A program made the translations under genes and the position numbers. Positions 26,161 to 34,779 of a stretch of 50,957 bases of DNA are shown here, in pieces. Under the pieces are notes generated by a model. That model was not told the DNA's origin. It ran no database searches and worked only from the letters and a program-made list of their open reading frames with translations. The stretch is from the NCBI RefSeq assembly GCF_004283175.1, contig NZ_RXNW01000023.1, positions 1-50,957 of the forward strand, given 5' to 3'. Numbering within the stretch: position 1 is the first letter of the stretch; each line of letters starts with the position of its first letter. The DNA is from Legionella longbeachae. Its GTDB lineage: Bacteria; Pseudomonadota; Gammaproteobacteria; Legionellales; Legionellaceae.

Positions 26161-27260
26161 CTATGGCTTAGGGTTAGCTAAATCTACAGCAAATGCAAGT
26201 CCTAATTTAGAAAAATTGGTTATATGAGACATAGAACGATAATCAATAGAATCATCAGACGAATGGATATGTGGATTATGGTTGTCAAAATGAGATTCAA
26301 AGGGGATGGCTACAGGAACCCCCACGTTATGCCAACTTACATGATTGCTACAAGCGTAACCACAATCAGTTTTTTTAACTTCTAAGTGCAAATAAGTATG
26401 AACTAAAGTTCTCAGGTAGTCTGTCAAATTTGTATTAACATTATCATATACCATCCATAAACTCGGATCATTGTCAAAGGAGTATCCTGCTAAATCAAAC
26501 TGAATCGCTTCACTAACTGGAATCTGCTAATTTTTAAAGTGAGAAACAACCTATCTTGAGCCGACTAAACCGCGCTCCTCTTCTGAATACCAAATAAAGT
26601 AAATAGGTTTTTGAAATTTTATTCCACTAGCCATTAAGACTCTAGCAATTTCCAAGACAATCACATTTCCGCTTGCATCATCATCGGCACCAGGAACATT
26701 TTCTCCTTCAAAACTTGGTATAGTATCGATGTGGGAACCAATAACGATTCCTGGTTGATTGGAATGACCAAATTTTAAAACTACAGAGGGCTGCTTATAA
26801 TGTCCTGTCTCTACCAAGAAAATATCGATATCGCTTCTTGAGTAATCGGTCGCATAATTTTTTATTTGATTTTCTATCCATTTAGAAGCCTCTACACCTA
26901 AATCAGTATCCGCAGAGCGGTCATGAAAATTACTTAATGCGATTAAGTTTTTCTGCATTTCAGATGCATTAATATCCTTTAATTAAGGAATTAACTTCTT
27001 TTTAGTAATTAATGTTATATTTCACTTCAGAATGAGTTGTACTTTTACCTTGATTTTGAGGTGAGTATGGGTTGAGTAACTGATTTGTGACTGTATAATT
27101 CTGTTTAGAGGAGTGTTTAAGTACTTGCCAATCTTTGGTAACATCAATAAATCCACCACAGGATTTCTTTTTGATGATTTTTTTGCGTATATTCACTTAT
27201 TAATTCCTGCTTCATTAACAGAAATTAATCGATAAAGTTTATTTTGAACGAGTAGAGCAT
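26161..27260 (-). pseudogene. M28-family leucyl aminopeptidase pseudogene
   Basis: The minus strand encodes a secreted M28 aminopeptidase in pieces. An upstream part (KSCGGFIDVTKDW, 27002-27196) is followed, across stops and a frame change, by 26958-26161. That second part carries the metal-site motifs IVIGSHIDT, VPGADDDASGN and WYSEEERGLVGSR, then in the same frame VVSHFKN, QIPVSEAIQFDLAGYS and the C-terminal HIHSSDDSIDYRSM. Two TAG codons (26551-26553 and 26527-26529) interrupt this frame where Gln (CAG) would fit. The 5' end with the signal peptide is missing, and the decayed IS630 lies next to it. Legionella carry related secreted aminopeptidases. This copy looks inactive unless amber codons are read through. 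Confidence 0.75.
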
Positions 27261-27309
27261 AATCGAAATGAGTATTTGCCAACAGACATAAGCGGGCCTC
27301 ATTAAATAT

Positions 27310-28130
27310 CTATAACAAATCAGCATAAGCATCATAATTAAAATTGATTTTTGAAACAGCCCTCCCTTCATGAAAGTGCCAAACTAATTTTCGTATTTGC
27401 TGTAAGAGCTCCTCCATAGTAGAAAATGACTTACAACCATAGAATCTCTGCTTTAACCATCGCCAAAATCGTTCAATTGGATTGTATTCAGGAGAGTAAG
27501 TAGGAAGAAAGAGTAATTGCACCCAGTCATTCTTTTAAACAAATTTCTGAACTTTCTTACTCTTGTGTATTGGTCCATTATCGAGAACGGTCATTAACTT
27601 TTTATTAGGATTTGCTTTATGGAGTTGATGCAAGAATAGGATCAATTGCTGGCTATTTCTTGTATCAGCCTGCTTCCAATAAAATCGGCTTGTTCGCATG
27701 TTTAATGCGCCAAAAATAGTCTTGCTCAGTCTGGCTTTCTTCGTATTGACTACTTTTTTTCACCACTTTTAAACCAACCTCGACTGACATAAGGTTGGTT
27801 TGAAAAATGAGATTCATCCGCGAAAAGTATTTCAATATCCTCTCCACTATCCTTCTTAATCCCCTCAATGATTATCAATGATTCGTGCTTTTTCTCAGTC
27901 GAGGATTAAGCATTTGCAGGAAATCGTTTATACATAAAGCCTAATCGATTAAGTGATTTTACCAACGTATTATCACAAGCAGACACGCCTTGTTTTTCAA
28001 ACCAATCTCGCAACAGATTAATCTGCCATTCTGCTTCCTGATAACCATATTCCTGAGGTGATTTTCCGAGTAACTCCTCAAGTTGAGATTCAATAATAGG
28101 TGCGTTCCTGGCCGGGCGAACCGGTTGACT
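27310..28130 (-). mobile_element. Decayed IS630-family transposase
   Basis: Reading leftward: APIIESQLEELLGKSPQEYG, WQINLLRDWFEKQGVSACDN and RLGFMYKRFPANA, a stop, then frame-shifted pieces with ILFADESHFSNQP (the first catalytic Asp-Glu region) and LTVLDNGPIHKSKK (second Asp). Another stop follows, then LFLPTYSPEYNPIERFWRWL, which holds the catalytic Glu, and SKINFNYDAYADLL. All three DDE regions are recognisable, but at least four frameshifts or stops and a missing helix-turn-helix make it inactive. It seems to have inserted next to or into the aminopeptidase gene. Confidence 0.85.
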
Positions 28131-28240
28131 TCGACTTTATAGACAATTGGATTTATCGGGATAATGTATTGGATAATTCAGGATAATAATCTTGATTTTT
28201 CTGAATAAACAACGATATACATTTAACAATGTATATTTAA

Positions 28241-28456
28241 TTAAGTCCTAACTTACCAGGCGATGAAAATGTTGAAAGAAAATTAACTACTATTGTTCTT
28301 GAATTGTTAAAAGAGTTTCGGATCGCGTATCTTACCGGACCACGCCAAGCAGGCAAGACAACGTTAACAAAATCTATTTCACCCGATTATGTTCCCATTA
28401 GCATGGTGAATGACACCTATCAAAAGTATAAGTGGTTTTTAAATCAATCGACTTAA
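28241..28456 (+). pseudogene. AAA-type ATPase (AAA_14/DUF4143 class) N-terminal fragment
   Basis: The open frame reads ENVERKLTTIVLELLKEFRI then AYLTGPRQAGKTTLTKSI. This is the N-terminal helix and Walker A (GPRQAGKTT) of the ATPases annotated as AAA_14/DUF4143. No start codon is visible upstream and the protein ends after about 70 codons, against roughly 400 in the family. It is stranded between the IS630 relic and the next gene. Confidence 0.6.
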
Positions 28457-28817
28457 TCAGTTCAAGTTTTGCACCGGTTTTCTCATATATTATTTTGTTT
28501 GCTTGTTTGGTGAATTTTTCAATATTTTTTTGGGGGATTGACTTCCATTCATTATAAGAATCCCAATTGATAATAATATATAAGTAACCGGGTTTATCTG
28601 GATTTATACCTACTTGCTTAGCTCTGAATGCATAATATTGTGATAAGTATTTAGTCCATAATTCATGATCTATGCGGATTATTTGTTTAATCTTTTTGGG
28701 ATCGGTTTTAAAGATCAATAATTCAAGACCATTGTGAAAAAACTGAGAATTTTTTGCTATCGCAAGAGTAATAGTTGAGTAACCTATTAATAAACCCAAG
28801 AATATTTTCTTTAGCAT
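28398..28817 (-). CDS. Small secreted protein of TIGR03792 type
   Basis: The 139-residue product has a Sec signal (LKKIFLGLLIGYSTITLAIA). The domain that follows fits the TIGR03792 pattern: FKTDPKKIKQIIRIDHELWT, a Y-x-x-F-x-x-K-x-V-x-x-N-P-x-x-P segment, IIINWDSYNEWKSIPQKNI and ANKIIYEKTGAKLEL. These proteins have a dimeric alpha/beta barrel like antibiotic-biosynthesis monooxygenases, with no known reaction. The signal peptide places it in the periplasm or outside. No good ribosome-binding site precedes the ATG. Its 3' end overlaps the end of the ATPase fragment on the other strand. Confidence 0.65.
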   Translation of the reverse strand: MLKKIFLGLLIGYSTITLAIAKNSQFFHNGLELLIFKTDPKKIKQIIRIDHELWTKYLSQYYAFRAKQVGINPDKPGYLYIIINWDSYNEWKSIPQKNIEKFTKQANKIIYEKTGAKLELIKSIDLKTTYTFDRCHSPC

Positions 28818-29050
28818 ATGTTGTTTATCTTAAGATAAAGAGCTTAATTTTAAAATCCCTATCATCAACAATGTGGGAACGCTTTTGGTGATTCATTTTT
28901 TATATACCAATATCATCTGGTTGTAATATTCATTTATTATACTAAATTTCTAGCTATTTGAAACTTAATTTGATTATGGGAATTTATCATCTTGAGTTTT
29001 AATAAATTTATGTAAAAAGCTGCCTATAGTTAGTTAGGTCTTTACCTAAT

Positions 29051-29136
29051 CCTTTTGGGTCTAAAGTGTTACCTATGTCTCTGGTATAATTTGTAACAAC
29101 TAAGGTTATAATATAGTTTGTTACAAATCTTCTACA
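29051..29136 (+). repeat. Composite dispersed repeat (both halves together)
   Basis: Bases 29051-29104 match 14255-14308, and 29104-29136 match 21205-21238. The surrounding 28818-29207 gap has no gene. The phrase GTGTTACCTATGTCTCTGGT resembles IS481-type element ends, so this may be the footprint of a lost insertion sequence. Confidence 0.5.
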
Positions 29137-29207
29137 CCAGAATTTTTGAAGCCTTGTCTACATACTTCCTATTTTAGGTGTGCCTCATAAAGCCCAAAAA
29201 AATTGAA

Positions 29208-30146
29208 TTAAAAATACGTTTCTTTAGGGAACTTAGGATTAAAATCCTTTTGCAAAAGTTCAGGAGTAATATATTGGCTCATATAATACTTACTTAGTTC
29301 ACCCTCTTCATTTTTTGCTATTTCTCCCATTTTTCTGACAGTATGGTAGTAGTGGGAATCAATAGAACCAGTACCATGTATGGAATGAATGAGACTTGGT
29401 AAATTTAATTCATGATTTGGTGAGTCATTATTTACCGTATTAAAATAATAGAGATTTAATATCACATTTGCAGGTATTAAATTTGGATAACTGCTATAAA
29501 AATGGTTTAAAGGTACTAAGACTTGCTTAAGTAAATCATCATAAACATTAAAATGAATACTTGCTTGAGGGTGGTATAGAGCAATGCGATGCATTTGAGG
29601 ATATATGATGTTTATTTTATCTTCGGAAAAGGTAAACTCGGTATGAGTTTTTTGCAAAAGCTCATCTACGATTTCATTTGATACACAACTTTTTAATAAA
29701 TTTAATTTTTTTTCCTGTGCCACTTGATTGATACAATTAATAGTAAACCCAGGTTTACGATTTGCGGTGATATCTGCTAATAATAGAGGGTCAAAACATG
29801 CTCCCAGTGATTTTGCTAATACTTTTGCTACAGGGAATGCCAAGTTATTTTGATTGTAGATACTATTAAGACAATCCAGACGGATACTTTGCCTATTGGA
29901 ACTACTTGTAACATAATCAACAGCATATTTTTTGTTTTCTTTTTGATGATTTAGATACTCAATCACAGGTTTATGCCTCTTGCCAATTTCGCTAGGTTCC
30001 ATGTGTTGCAATCCAAAACACCCATCATGATCAATTGCATTAACACGAACAAGCTGGCCACTATTTTTTGTCATTGTCTTAACGGATCGCGCAAAAAATA
30101 AATTTCTATGTGGCAAGGCGGTTAATTTGTATAATTGTCTGAACAT
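29208..30146 (-). CDS. HAD-like fold protein, putative Dot/Icm effector
   Basis: The 312-residue protein shows the ordered motifs of the haloacid-dehalogenase superfamily: a strand VRVNAIDHDGCF with the D39-x-D41 pair (motif I), VDYVTSSSNRQS with Ser/Thr at 80-83 (motif II), a lysine in NRKPG near 131 (motif III candidate), and ASIHFNVYDD with D203-D204 (motif IV). This makes a phosphatase or phosphotransferase plausible. A long cap region lies between motifs II and IV. There is no mature signal peptide, though the first 24 residues are basic and aromatic; an internal Met at residue 25 (MTKNSGQ) could be the true start. HAD-like proteins with a D-H-D-G-C motif recur among Legionella effectors in my recollection; export here is inference. 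Confidence 0.55.
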   Translation of the reverse strand: MFRQLYKLTALPHRNLFFARSVKTMTKNSGQLVRVNAIDHDGCFGLQHMEPSEIGKRHKPVIEYLNHQKENKKYAVDYVTSSSNRQSIRLDCLNSIYNQNNLAFPVAKVLAKSLGACFDPLLLADITANRKPGFTINCINQVAQEKKLNLLKSCVSNEIVDELLQKTHTEFTFSEDKINIIYPQMHRIALYHPQASIHFNVYDDLLKQVLVPLNHFYSSYPNLIPANVILNLYYFNTVNNDSPNHELNLPSLIHSIHGTGSIDSHYYHTVRKMGEIAKNEEGELSKYYMSQYITPELLQKDFNPKFPKETYF

Positions 30147-30485
30147 GTCTTAAGATTCATGAAATAATATTATTGTAATGCTACAACAATTAGACAACAT
30201 AATCGAGATGAAACCAACTCTTATGTTTTATACCAAAATTGAGCCAAAAAAGAACTACATGAGGATCAAGATACCAATAGTTTTACAGAGACTTGAATGT
30301 CAATAAATTGTTTATAAGTTAGTACAAAAATTTATATTGAATTTGATTTAAAAATTAGACATACCTTACTGTTTCTAAATAAAAAAGGTTTAGGGAACTG
30401 TTATACTGGATACCTACGTCCTTAGCTCATAATAAGGAGCATTATAGTATTGATTCAGTAATTTTTTTCAGGATGATTAGAACTG
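30147..30485. other. Promoter-bearing gap before the CLC gene
   Basis: No gene in this divergent 339-base gap. It should carry promoters for the HAD-like gene (leftward) and the CLC gene (rightward). No hexamer pair stands out enough to mark. Confidence 0.35.
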
Positions 30486-31772
30486 ATGCGAGATAGAATA
30501 CTAATACTTTATACACTTGCGACTCTATTAGGTATATTAACAGGAACAGTGGGTTCATTGTTTCAACTAGCAATCCATGGGGTAAACAAGGTTTTAATTC
30601 ACTGGTTTAATTTTGCAGCTTCAAAAGGCTATAATATTGGTATTATTTCTGCGCTCACCACTATGGTCATGGTTTTCATCACCTGGTCGCTTGTAAAATG
30701 GTTTGTAACCGAAGGATCAGGAAGTGGTGTTCAGGAAATTGAGGGAGCTTTGCTTCATAAACGCCCAATTTTTTGGCGAAGATTGTTGCCTGTAAAATTT
30801 GTGGGTGGCGTCATGGCAATTGGTTCTAAAATGGTTCTGGGACGCGAAGGACCTACCATTCAGATAGGTGGGAATCTAGGTGAAATGTTAGGTGAGATCT
30901 TCTGTTTAACCAGAAAAAGACGTGATTCACTTATAGCTGCTGGAGCTGCAGCAGGACTTGCAACAGCGTTTAATGCACCTCTTGCTGGTATTTTATTTGT
31001 ACTTGAAGAAATGCGTAACGAGTTTAATTTCTCCTTTACAAATTTTAAGGTGGTTGCCATATGCTGTGTATTTGCAACAATCATGTTGCATGTCATTATT
31101 GGGCCTCAACCAGATATTAAAATGGTTGTCTTTGCCCCACCAGGACTTCAGTCGCTTTGGGTTTTCTTTGCTTTTGGTATCATAGTAGGTATTGTAGGTC
31201 TTTGTTTTAATAAATTTTTGATGAAATTACTGTATAGGCTGGACAAACTAAAACCATGGATGAAAGATATTTATGTATTAATTATTGGACTCACAGTTGG
31301 ATATTTGGCGTATATACAGCCCAGCGTTGTTGGAGGTGGATATGATATTATAGAACAGGCTTTAATTGCTTATCCCGATTTCTCAGTTTTGATGATGTTA
31401 CTCATAATCCGATTTATTATGACTTTATTATGTTACGGAACAAGTGTGCCTGGTGGTATTTTTGCGCCCATGTTAGCATTAGGAACCATTTTGGGATTAG
31501 CTGCTTCACATATTCTTCAAGCAATTTCAAGTGACACAACGATACATCCTGGTATGCTTGCGGTGGCTGGCATGGGGGCTTTGTTTGCTGCTTCTGTACG
31601 AGCACCGATTACGGGCATTATTCTTGTTGTTGAAATGACACAAAATTATTTATTGATATTGCCATTAATGATTACCTGTTTAACATCGACTACAGTTGTC
31701 CAGTTAGCAAGACAGGTCCCCATATATACTCAGCTTTTGCGTAGAACGTTAAAAAATGAATCATGTTCATAG
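30486..31772 (+). CDS. clcA: CLC-family chloride/proton antiporter
   Basis: The 428-residue membrane protein carries all CLC selectivity motifs: GSGVQE (about 78-84), GREGP (119-123) with the gating Glu121, and GGIFAP near 331. It also has the internal proton-transfer glutamate (FVLEEM, Glu175) and the inner-gate tyrosine in EMTQNY. These residues mark a 2Cl-/H+ exchanger of the ClcA type rather than a passive channel. There is no C-terminal CBS domain, as in E. coli ClcA. ClcA supports survival of extreme acid shock in E. coli. Here it is followed by an MscS-type channel and, further on, a cation/proton antiporter, which fits a role in ion and acid stress. Confidence 0.9.
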   Translation: MRDRILILYTLATLLGILTGTVGSLFQLAIHGVNKVLIHWFNFAASKGYNIGIISALTTMVMVFITWSLVKWFVTEGSGSGVQEIEGALLHKRPIFWRRLLPVKFVGGVMAIGSKMVLGREGPTIQIGGNLGEMLGEIFCLTRKRRDSLIAAGAAAGLATAFNAPLAGILFVLEEMRNEFNFSFTNFKVVAICCVFATIMLHVIIGPQPDIKMVVFAPPGLQSLWVFFAFGIIVGIVGLCFNKFLMKLLYRLDKLKPWMKDIYVLIIGLTVGYLAYIQPSVVGGGYDIIEQALIAYPDFSVLMMLLIIRFIMTLLCYGTSVPGGIFAPMLALGTILGLAASHILQAISSDTTIHPGMLAVAGMGALFAASVRAPITGIILVVEMTQNYLLILPLMITCLTSTTVVQLARQVPIYTQLLRRTLKNESCS

Positions 31773-31841
31773 ATGTTTTATGATGTATTTAAATATTTTC
31801 AAATTTGACTTAATGGAAGACATAGATCAGAGAGGGTATAA

Positions 31842-32900
31842 GTGATTGACTATATGAGAGTTAATATGTGGATTATTTATATTGTTACAGCCATCATTAG
31901 TACTGGGCTAGTACATATGGTGCTTGCTCGAGTTAGCCGTCATTTAACTGAAAAGGCAGAACAGCGCAAGGTGCTCTTCGCAGAAGCTTTTTTAAAGGCA
32001 TTTGCTTTACCCATGGGGTTTTTAATTTGGCTCTTAGGTTTGTCTTTTACTAGCACTATTTTTTTATCTTATAAAAAAAATTCCTTTTTAATCGCCAATC
32101 TTTCTGTAATGAAGCAAATAGGTATTGTTTTCATTTTATGCTGGGTATTGGTTCGTTTTATACGCTGCTTTGAAGAGCTTTATTTAACTTTTTGTGAGCA
32201 ACAAACTAAAGAAATAGATAAAACGCTGGTGCATGCTACACGGCAGCTACTAACCATTGCGGTGGTTATTATTGGTCTGTTACTTATTATGCAGGCTATG
32301 GACATTCCTGTAGCTGGATTACTTGCCTTTGGAGGAATAGGCGGAGCAGGGGTTGCTTTAGCTGCTAAGGATTTGCTGGCTAATTTTTTTGGAGGGTTGG
32401 TTATTTATCTGGATAGGCCATTTAAAGTAGGAGACTGGATTCGATCACCAGACAAAAATATTGAAGGAGTTGTGGAATACATTGGTTGGCGAATGACTCG
32501 TATCAGGACTTTTGATAAACGACCCTTATATGTTCCTAACGGGATATTTTTAACCATTAGTGTTGAAAATCCCTCAAGAATGCAGCACCGACGTATTAAA
32601 ACAAATATTGGCATTCGTTATCAGGATGCGGGTAAAATTAATAAAATAACTAAAGAAATAAAAGCGTGTCTTTTGGAGAATGAAGAAATTGACAAATCTC
32701 AAACAGTCACCGTAAGCTTAGTCGAGTTTGGTTCTTCTTCTTTAAATATTATGGTCTCGGCTTATTGCAAAACGATAAAAGGGACTCAATTCTATGGTGT
32801 GCAACACGAAATCTTGATGAATATACTTGATATTATTGAAAGAAACGGTGCTGAATGTGCTTTTCCGACACAAACTCTTTATGTACAACCAACGAACTAA
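31842..32900 (+). CDS. MscS-family mechanosensitive ion channel
   Basis: The 352-residue product has four hydrophobic segments (about 5-25, 50-72, 88-108, 130-150). The diagnostic MscS pore helix and beta domain follow: LLAFGGIGGAGVALAAKDLL with Gly/Ala packing, then ANFFGGLVIYLDRPFKVGDW, the loop VEYIGWRMTRIRTFDKR, and VPNGIF. Such channels open under hypo-osmotic shock to release solutes. I chose the GTG at 31842 because GAGAGGG lies just upstream; ATG at 31854 or 31866 is possible. It lies 69 bases after the CLC gene on the same strand, so the two may be co-transcribed. Intact and of normal length for the YbdG/YnaI-like size class. Confidence 0.88.
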   Translation: MIDYMRVNMWIIYIVTAIISTGLVHMVLARVSRHLTEKAEQRKVLFAEAFLKAFALPMGFLIWLLGLSFTSTIFLSYKKNSFLIANLSVMKQIGIVFILCWVLVRFIRCFEELYLTFCEQQTKEIDKTLVHATRQLLTIAVVIIGLLLIMQAMDIPVAGLLAFGGIGGAGVALAAKDLLANFFGGLVIYLDRPFKVGDWIRSPDKNIEGVVEYIGWRMTRIRTFDKRPLYVPNGIFLTISVENPSRMQHRRIKTNIGIRYQDAGKINKITKEIKACLLENEEIDKSQTVTVSLVEFGSSSLNIMVSAYCKTIKGTQFYGVQHEILMNILDIIERNGAECAFPTQTLYVQPTN

Positions 32901-33145
32901 TGAGAAGAGGTGATAATCGTTTTTCCAAATGTTTCTTTTATTGTAAAAGCTAAAATTACTATTGATATGATAGCAAATATAATCAGGACAAAGAGAAGTT
33001 CTTGAGAATTTTTTATTTCTAAGGGATAAGACAACATACTCCCTAATATTGGAGCATTAATTGATGAAACCAGGGCGATCATCGCATTATTAAAAGATAA
33101 TCCTATAGCTAAAAAATTTTCTTTACAATGTTTATCATGAAATTT
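32897..33145 (-). pseudogene. C-terminal fragment of a major-facilitator transporter
   Basis: The minus strand reads HDKHCKENFLAIGLSFNNA, then MIALVSSINAPILGS, an SQELLFVLIIFAIISIVILA membrane helix and a basic FTIKETFGK end. The layout of two helices after an H-x-K-H-C loop is typical of the last part of MFS drug or metabolite transporters. The first ten helices are missing and no start is convincing. It meets the end of the MscS gene tail to tail, with four bases of overlap. Confidence 0.5.
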
Positions 33146-33588
33146 TTAGAGGTAGAATATGAAAATTAAGGAAATAGGTAACTAGTTTTGGGGGGTAATT
33201 TCTTAATATGGTTGATTTGCTCTAATAGCATATCTGGTACATTAAATTGTTTATTTGATCTCCAAAGAACAGAATACTGAAACTTTAATAAGTTTTAATG
33301 CAATAAAAAATAAAGGCATTATTAATAGCTTAGCTATGTCAGAAGGCACTGTCATGGTTTTATTTACACTCGATAACTTTAAGGATGGTTTTCACTTGAA
33401 CTAGATACTGAATACAGCTTGGGAATTACCAATGACTCCGAAGATTTTTTCAGCCTAAATTGTTGCGATAAAGTTTCTGTTAAGCAGACAAATATAAGAT
33501 ATCAAGAGATGAAAAACAGAGATACATAAAATTCTATTTTTCTGATAGCGTGGCTAATTTTTTGATGCTTCTAACATAGGGATTAACT
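33146..33588. other. Gap with a decayed frame of unknown origin
   Basis: A plus-strand run reads SLAMSEGTVMVLFTLDNFKD (about 33330) and, after a frame change, EYSLGITNDSEDFFSLN. This looks like a formerly coding region of about 70 residues that I cannot name. The rest carries the upstream region of the antiporter gene. Confidence 0.35.
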
Positions 33589-34761
33589 ATGTCACACATT
33601 TGGATAGTTATAATAGATCTAGCATGGCCCATTAGCTTGTTTATTGCTTGGATTTTTGGAGAGATTGGATTTAGATGTGCGAAGATACCCCATATCAGTG
33701 TTTATGCAATGATTGGCTTTATACTTGCACCAACTCAAATTGGATTGTTACCAAAAGTTGAAACTTCATCCATTTTATTTTTAGCAAATATTGGTTTTGG
33801 CTTGATTTTATTTGAATCTGGATATCGAATAAATCTAAGATGGTTTTTCAATAACTTATGGATTCTTGCAACCAGTTTTGCGGAAGCAACACTAACCTTT
33901 GTCTTTATTTATTTTGTAGCAAAATACTATGGGTTAAACCAATCTACAAGTCTTTTGTTAGCAGCATTATCCACAGCTACCTCTCCGGCAACTATCATCC
34001 GTATGATTCATGAGCAGCATAGTTCTGGGCAAGTAACTGAGCGTATTCTGCACTTGTCAGTATTAAACAGTATTTTTGCGGTATTTCTTTTTAAAGTAAT
34101 TATTGGTTTAGTGATTTTTAGAAACTCCGGAGATTTATGGCAAGCGATGTCTAGTAGCTTAATCGTTCTGTTACTATCAACTGGGTTAGGCATGCTATTC
34201 GGAGTAATTCTACCGACTCTCCTTAAAAATTTTAAAAATACCTATAGTGACAATACACTCCCTTTTACAATTGCACTAATTTTATTGGTAGCCATAACCC
34301 ATTATTTTAAGCTTTCCCCACTATTGGCAACTTTAACCTTTGGAATTGTATCTCGACATGGCCGGTTTGTATTTAACTCTTCTCAACGTGGTTTTGGTAC
34401 AATAGGTGATTTATTAACAGTTTTATTATTTGTATTTATTGCTGCCAAAATCGATTGGCATCTTGTAAAAAATGGATGGGTTATTGGATTATCTATTATT
34501 CTTGTTCGGCAGTTGGCGAAAATTGTTGGCATTGGCGTATTTGCTTATTTCAGTGGAATATCCTTGAAAAAGGGGCTGCTTACAGGAGTTGCAATGGCGC
34601 CAATTTCTGTATTTGTCATCTTAATATTAGAACAAAGTAGGTATATAGGGCTCAATTTAGTTGAGACTCTAGCTCCACTTGCAATGGTTGCAATTAGTTT
34701 AGAAGTAATAGGTCCCATTATGGTTCAATATTCATTTTATTTCGCAAAAGAAATTCAGTAA
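33589..34761 (+). CDS. CPA2-like cation/proton antiporter without regulatory domain
   Basis: The 390-residue protein is a run of about 11-12 membrane helices with the Na+/H+-exchanger fold. It has an early IGFILAPTQIGLLP segment, a substrate-site region LLLAALSTATSPATII, and a later helix VAITHYFKLSPLLATLTFGI. KefB/KefC-type systems carry a C-terminal RCK/KTN domain; this one ends with the membrane part. In the usual acidic site (ND or DD in related proteins) it has S-T-A-T-S-P, so stoichiometry and ion cannot be inferred. AGGGA precedes the ATG. The next gene, YbdK-like, starts 18 bases later, so they likely form an operon. Confidence 0.75.
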   Translation: MSHIWIVIIDLAWPISLFIAWIFGEIGFRCAKIPHISVYAMIGFILAPTQIGLLPKVETSSILFLANIGFGLILFESGYRINLRWFFNNLWILATSFAEATLTFVFIYFVAKYYGLNQSTSLLLAALSTATSPATIIRMIHEQHSSGQVTERILHLSVLNSIFAVFLFKVIIGLVIFRNSGDLWQAMSSSLIVLLLSTGLGMLFGVILPTLLKNFKNTYSDNTLPFTIALILLVAITHYFKLSPLLATLTFGIVSRHGRFVFNSSQRGFGTIGDLLTVLLFVFIAAKIDWHLVKNGWVIGLSIILVRQLAKIVGIGVFAYFSGISLKKGLLTGVAMAPISVFVILILEQSRYIGLNLVETLAPLAMVAISLEVIGPIMVQYSFYFAKEIQ

Positions 34762-34779
34762 CAAAGGAGAGATAACAAT

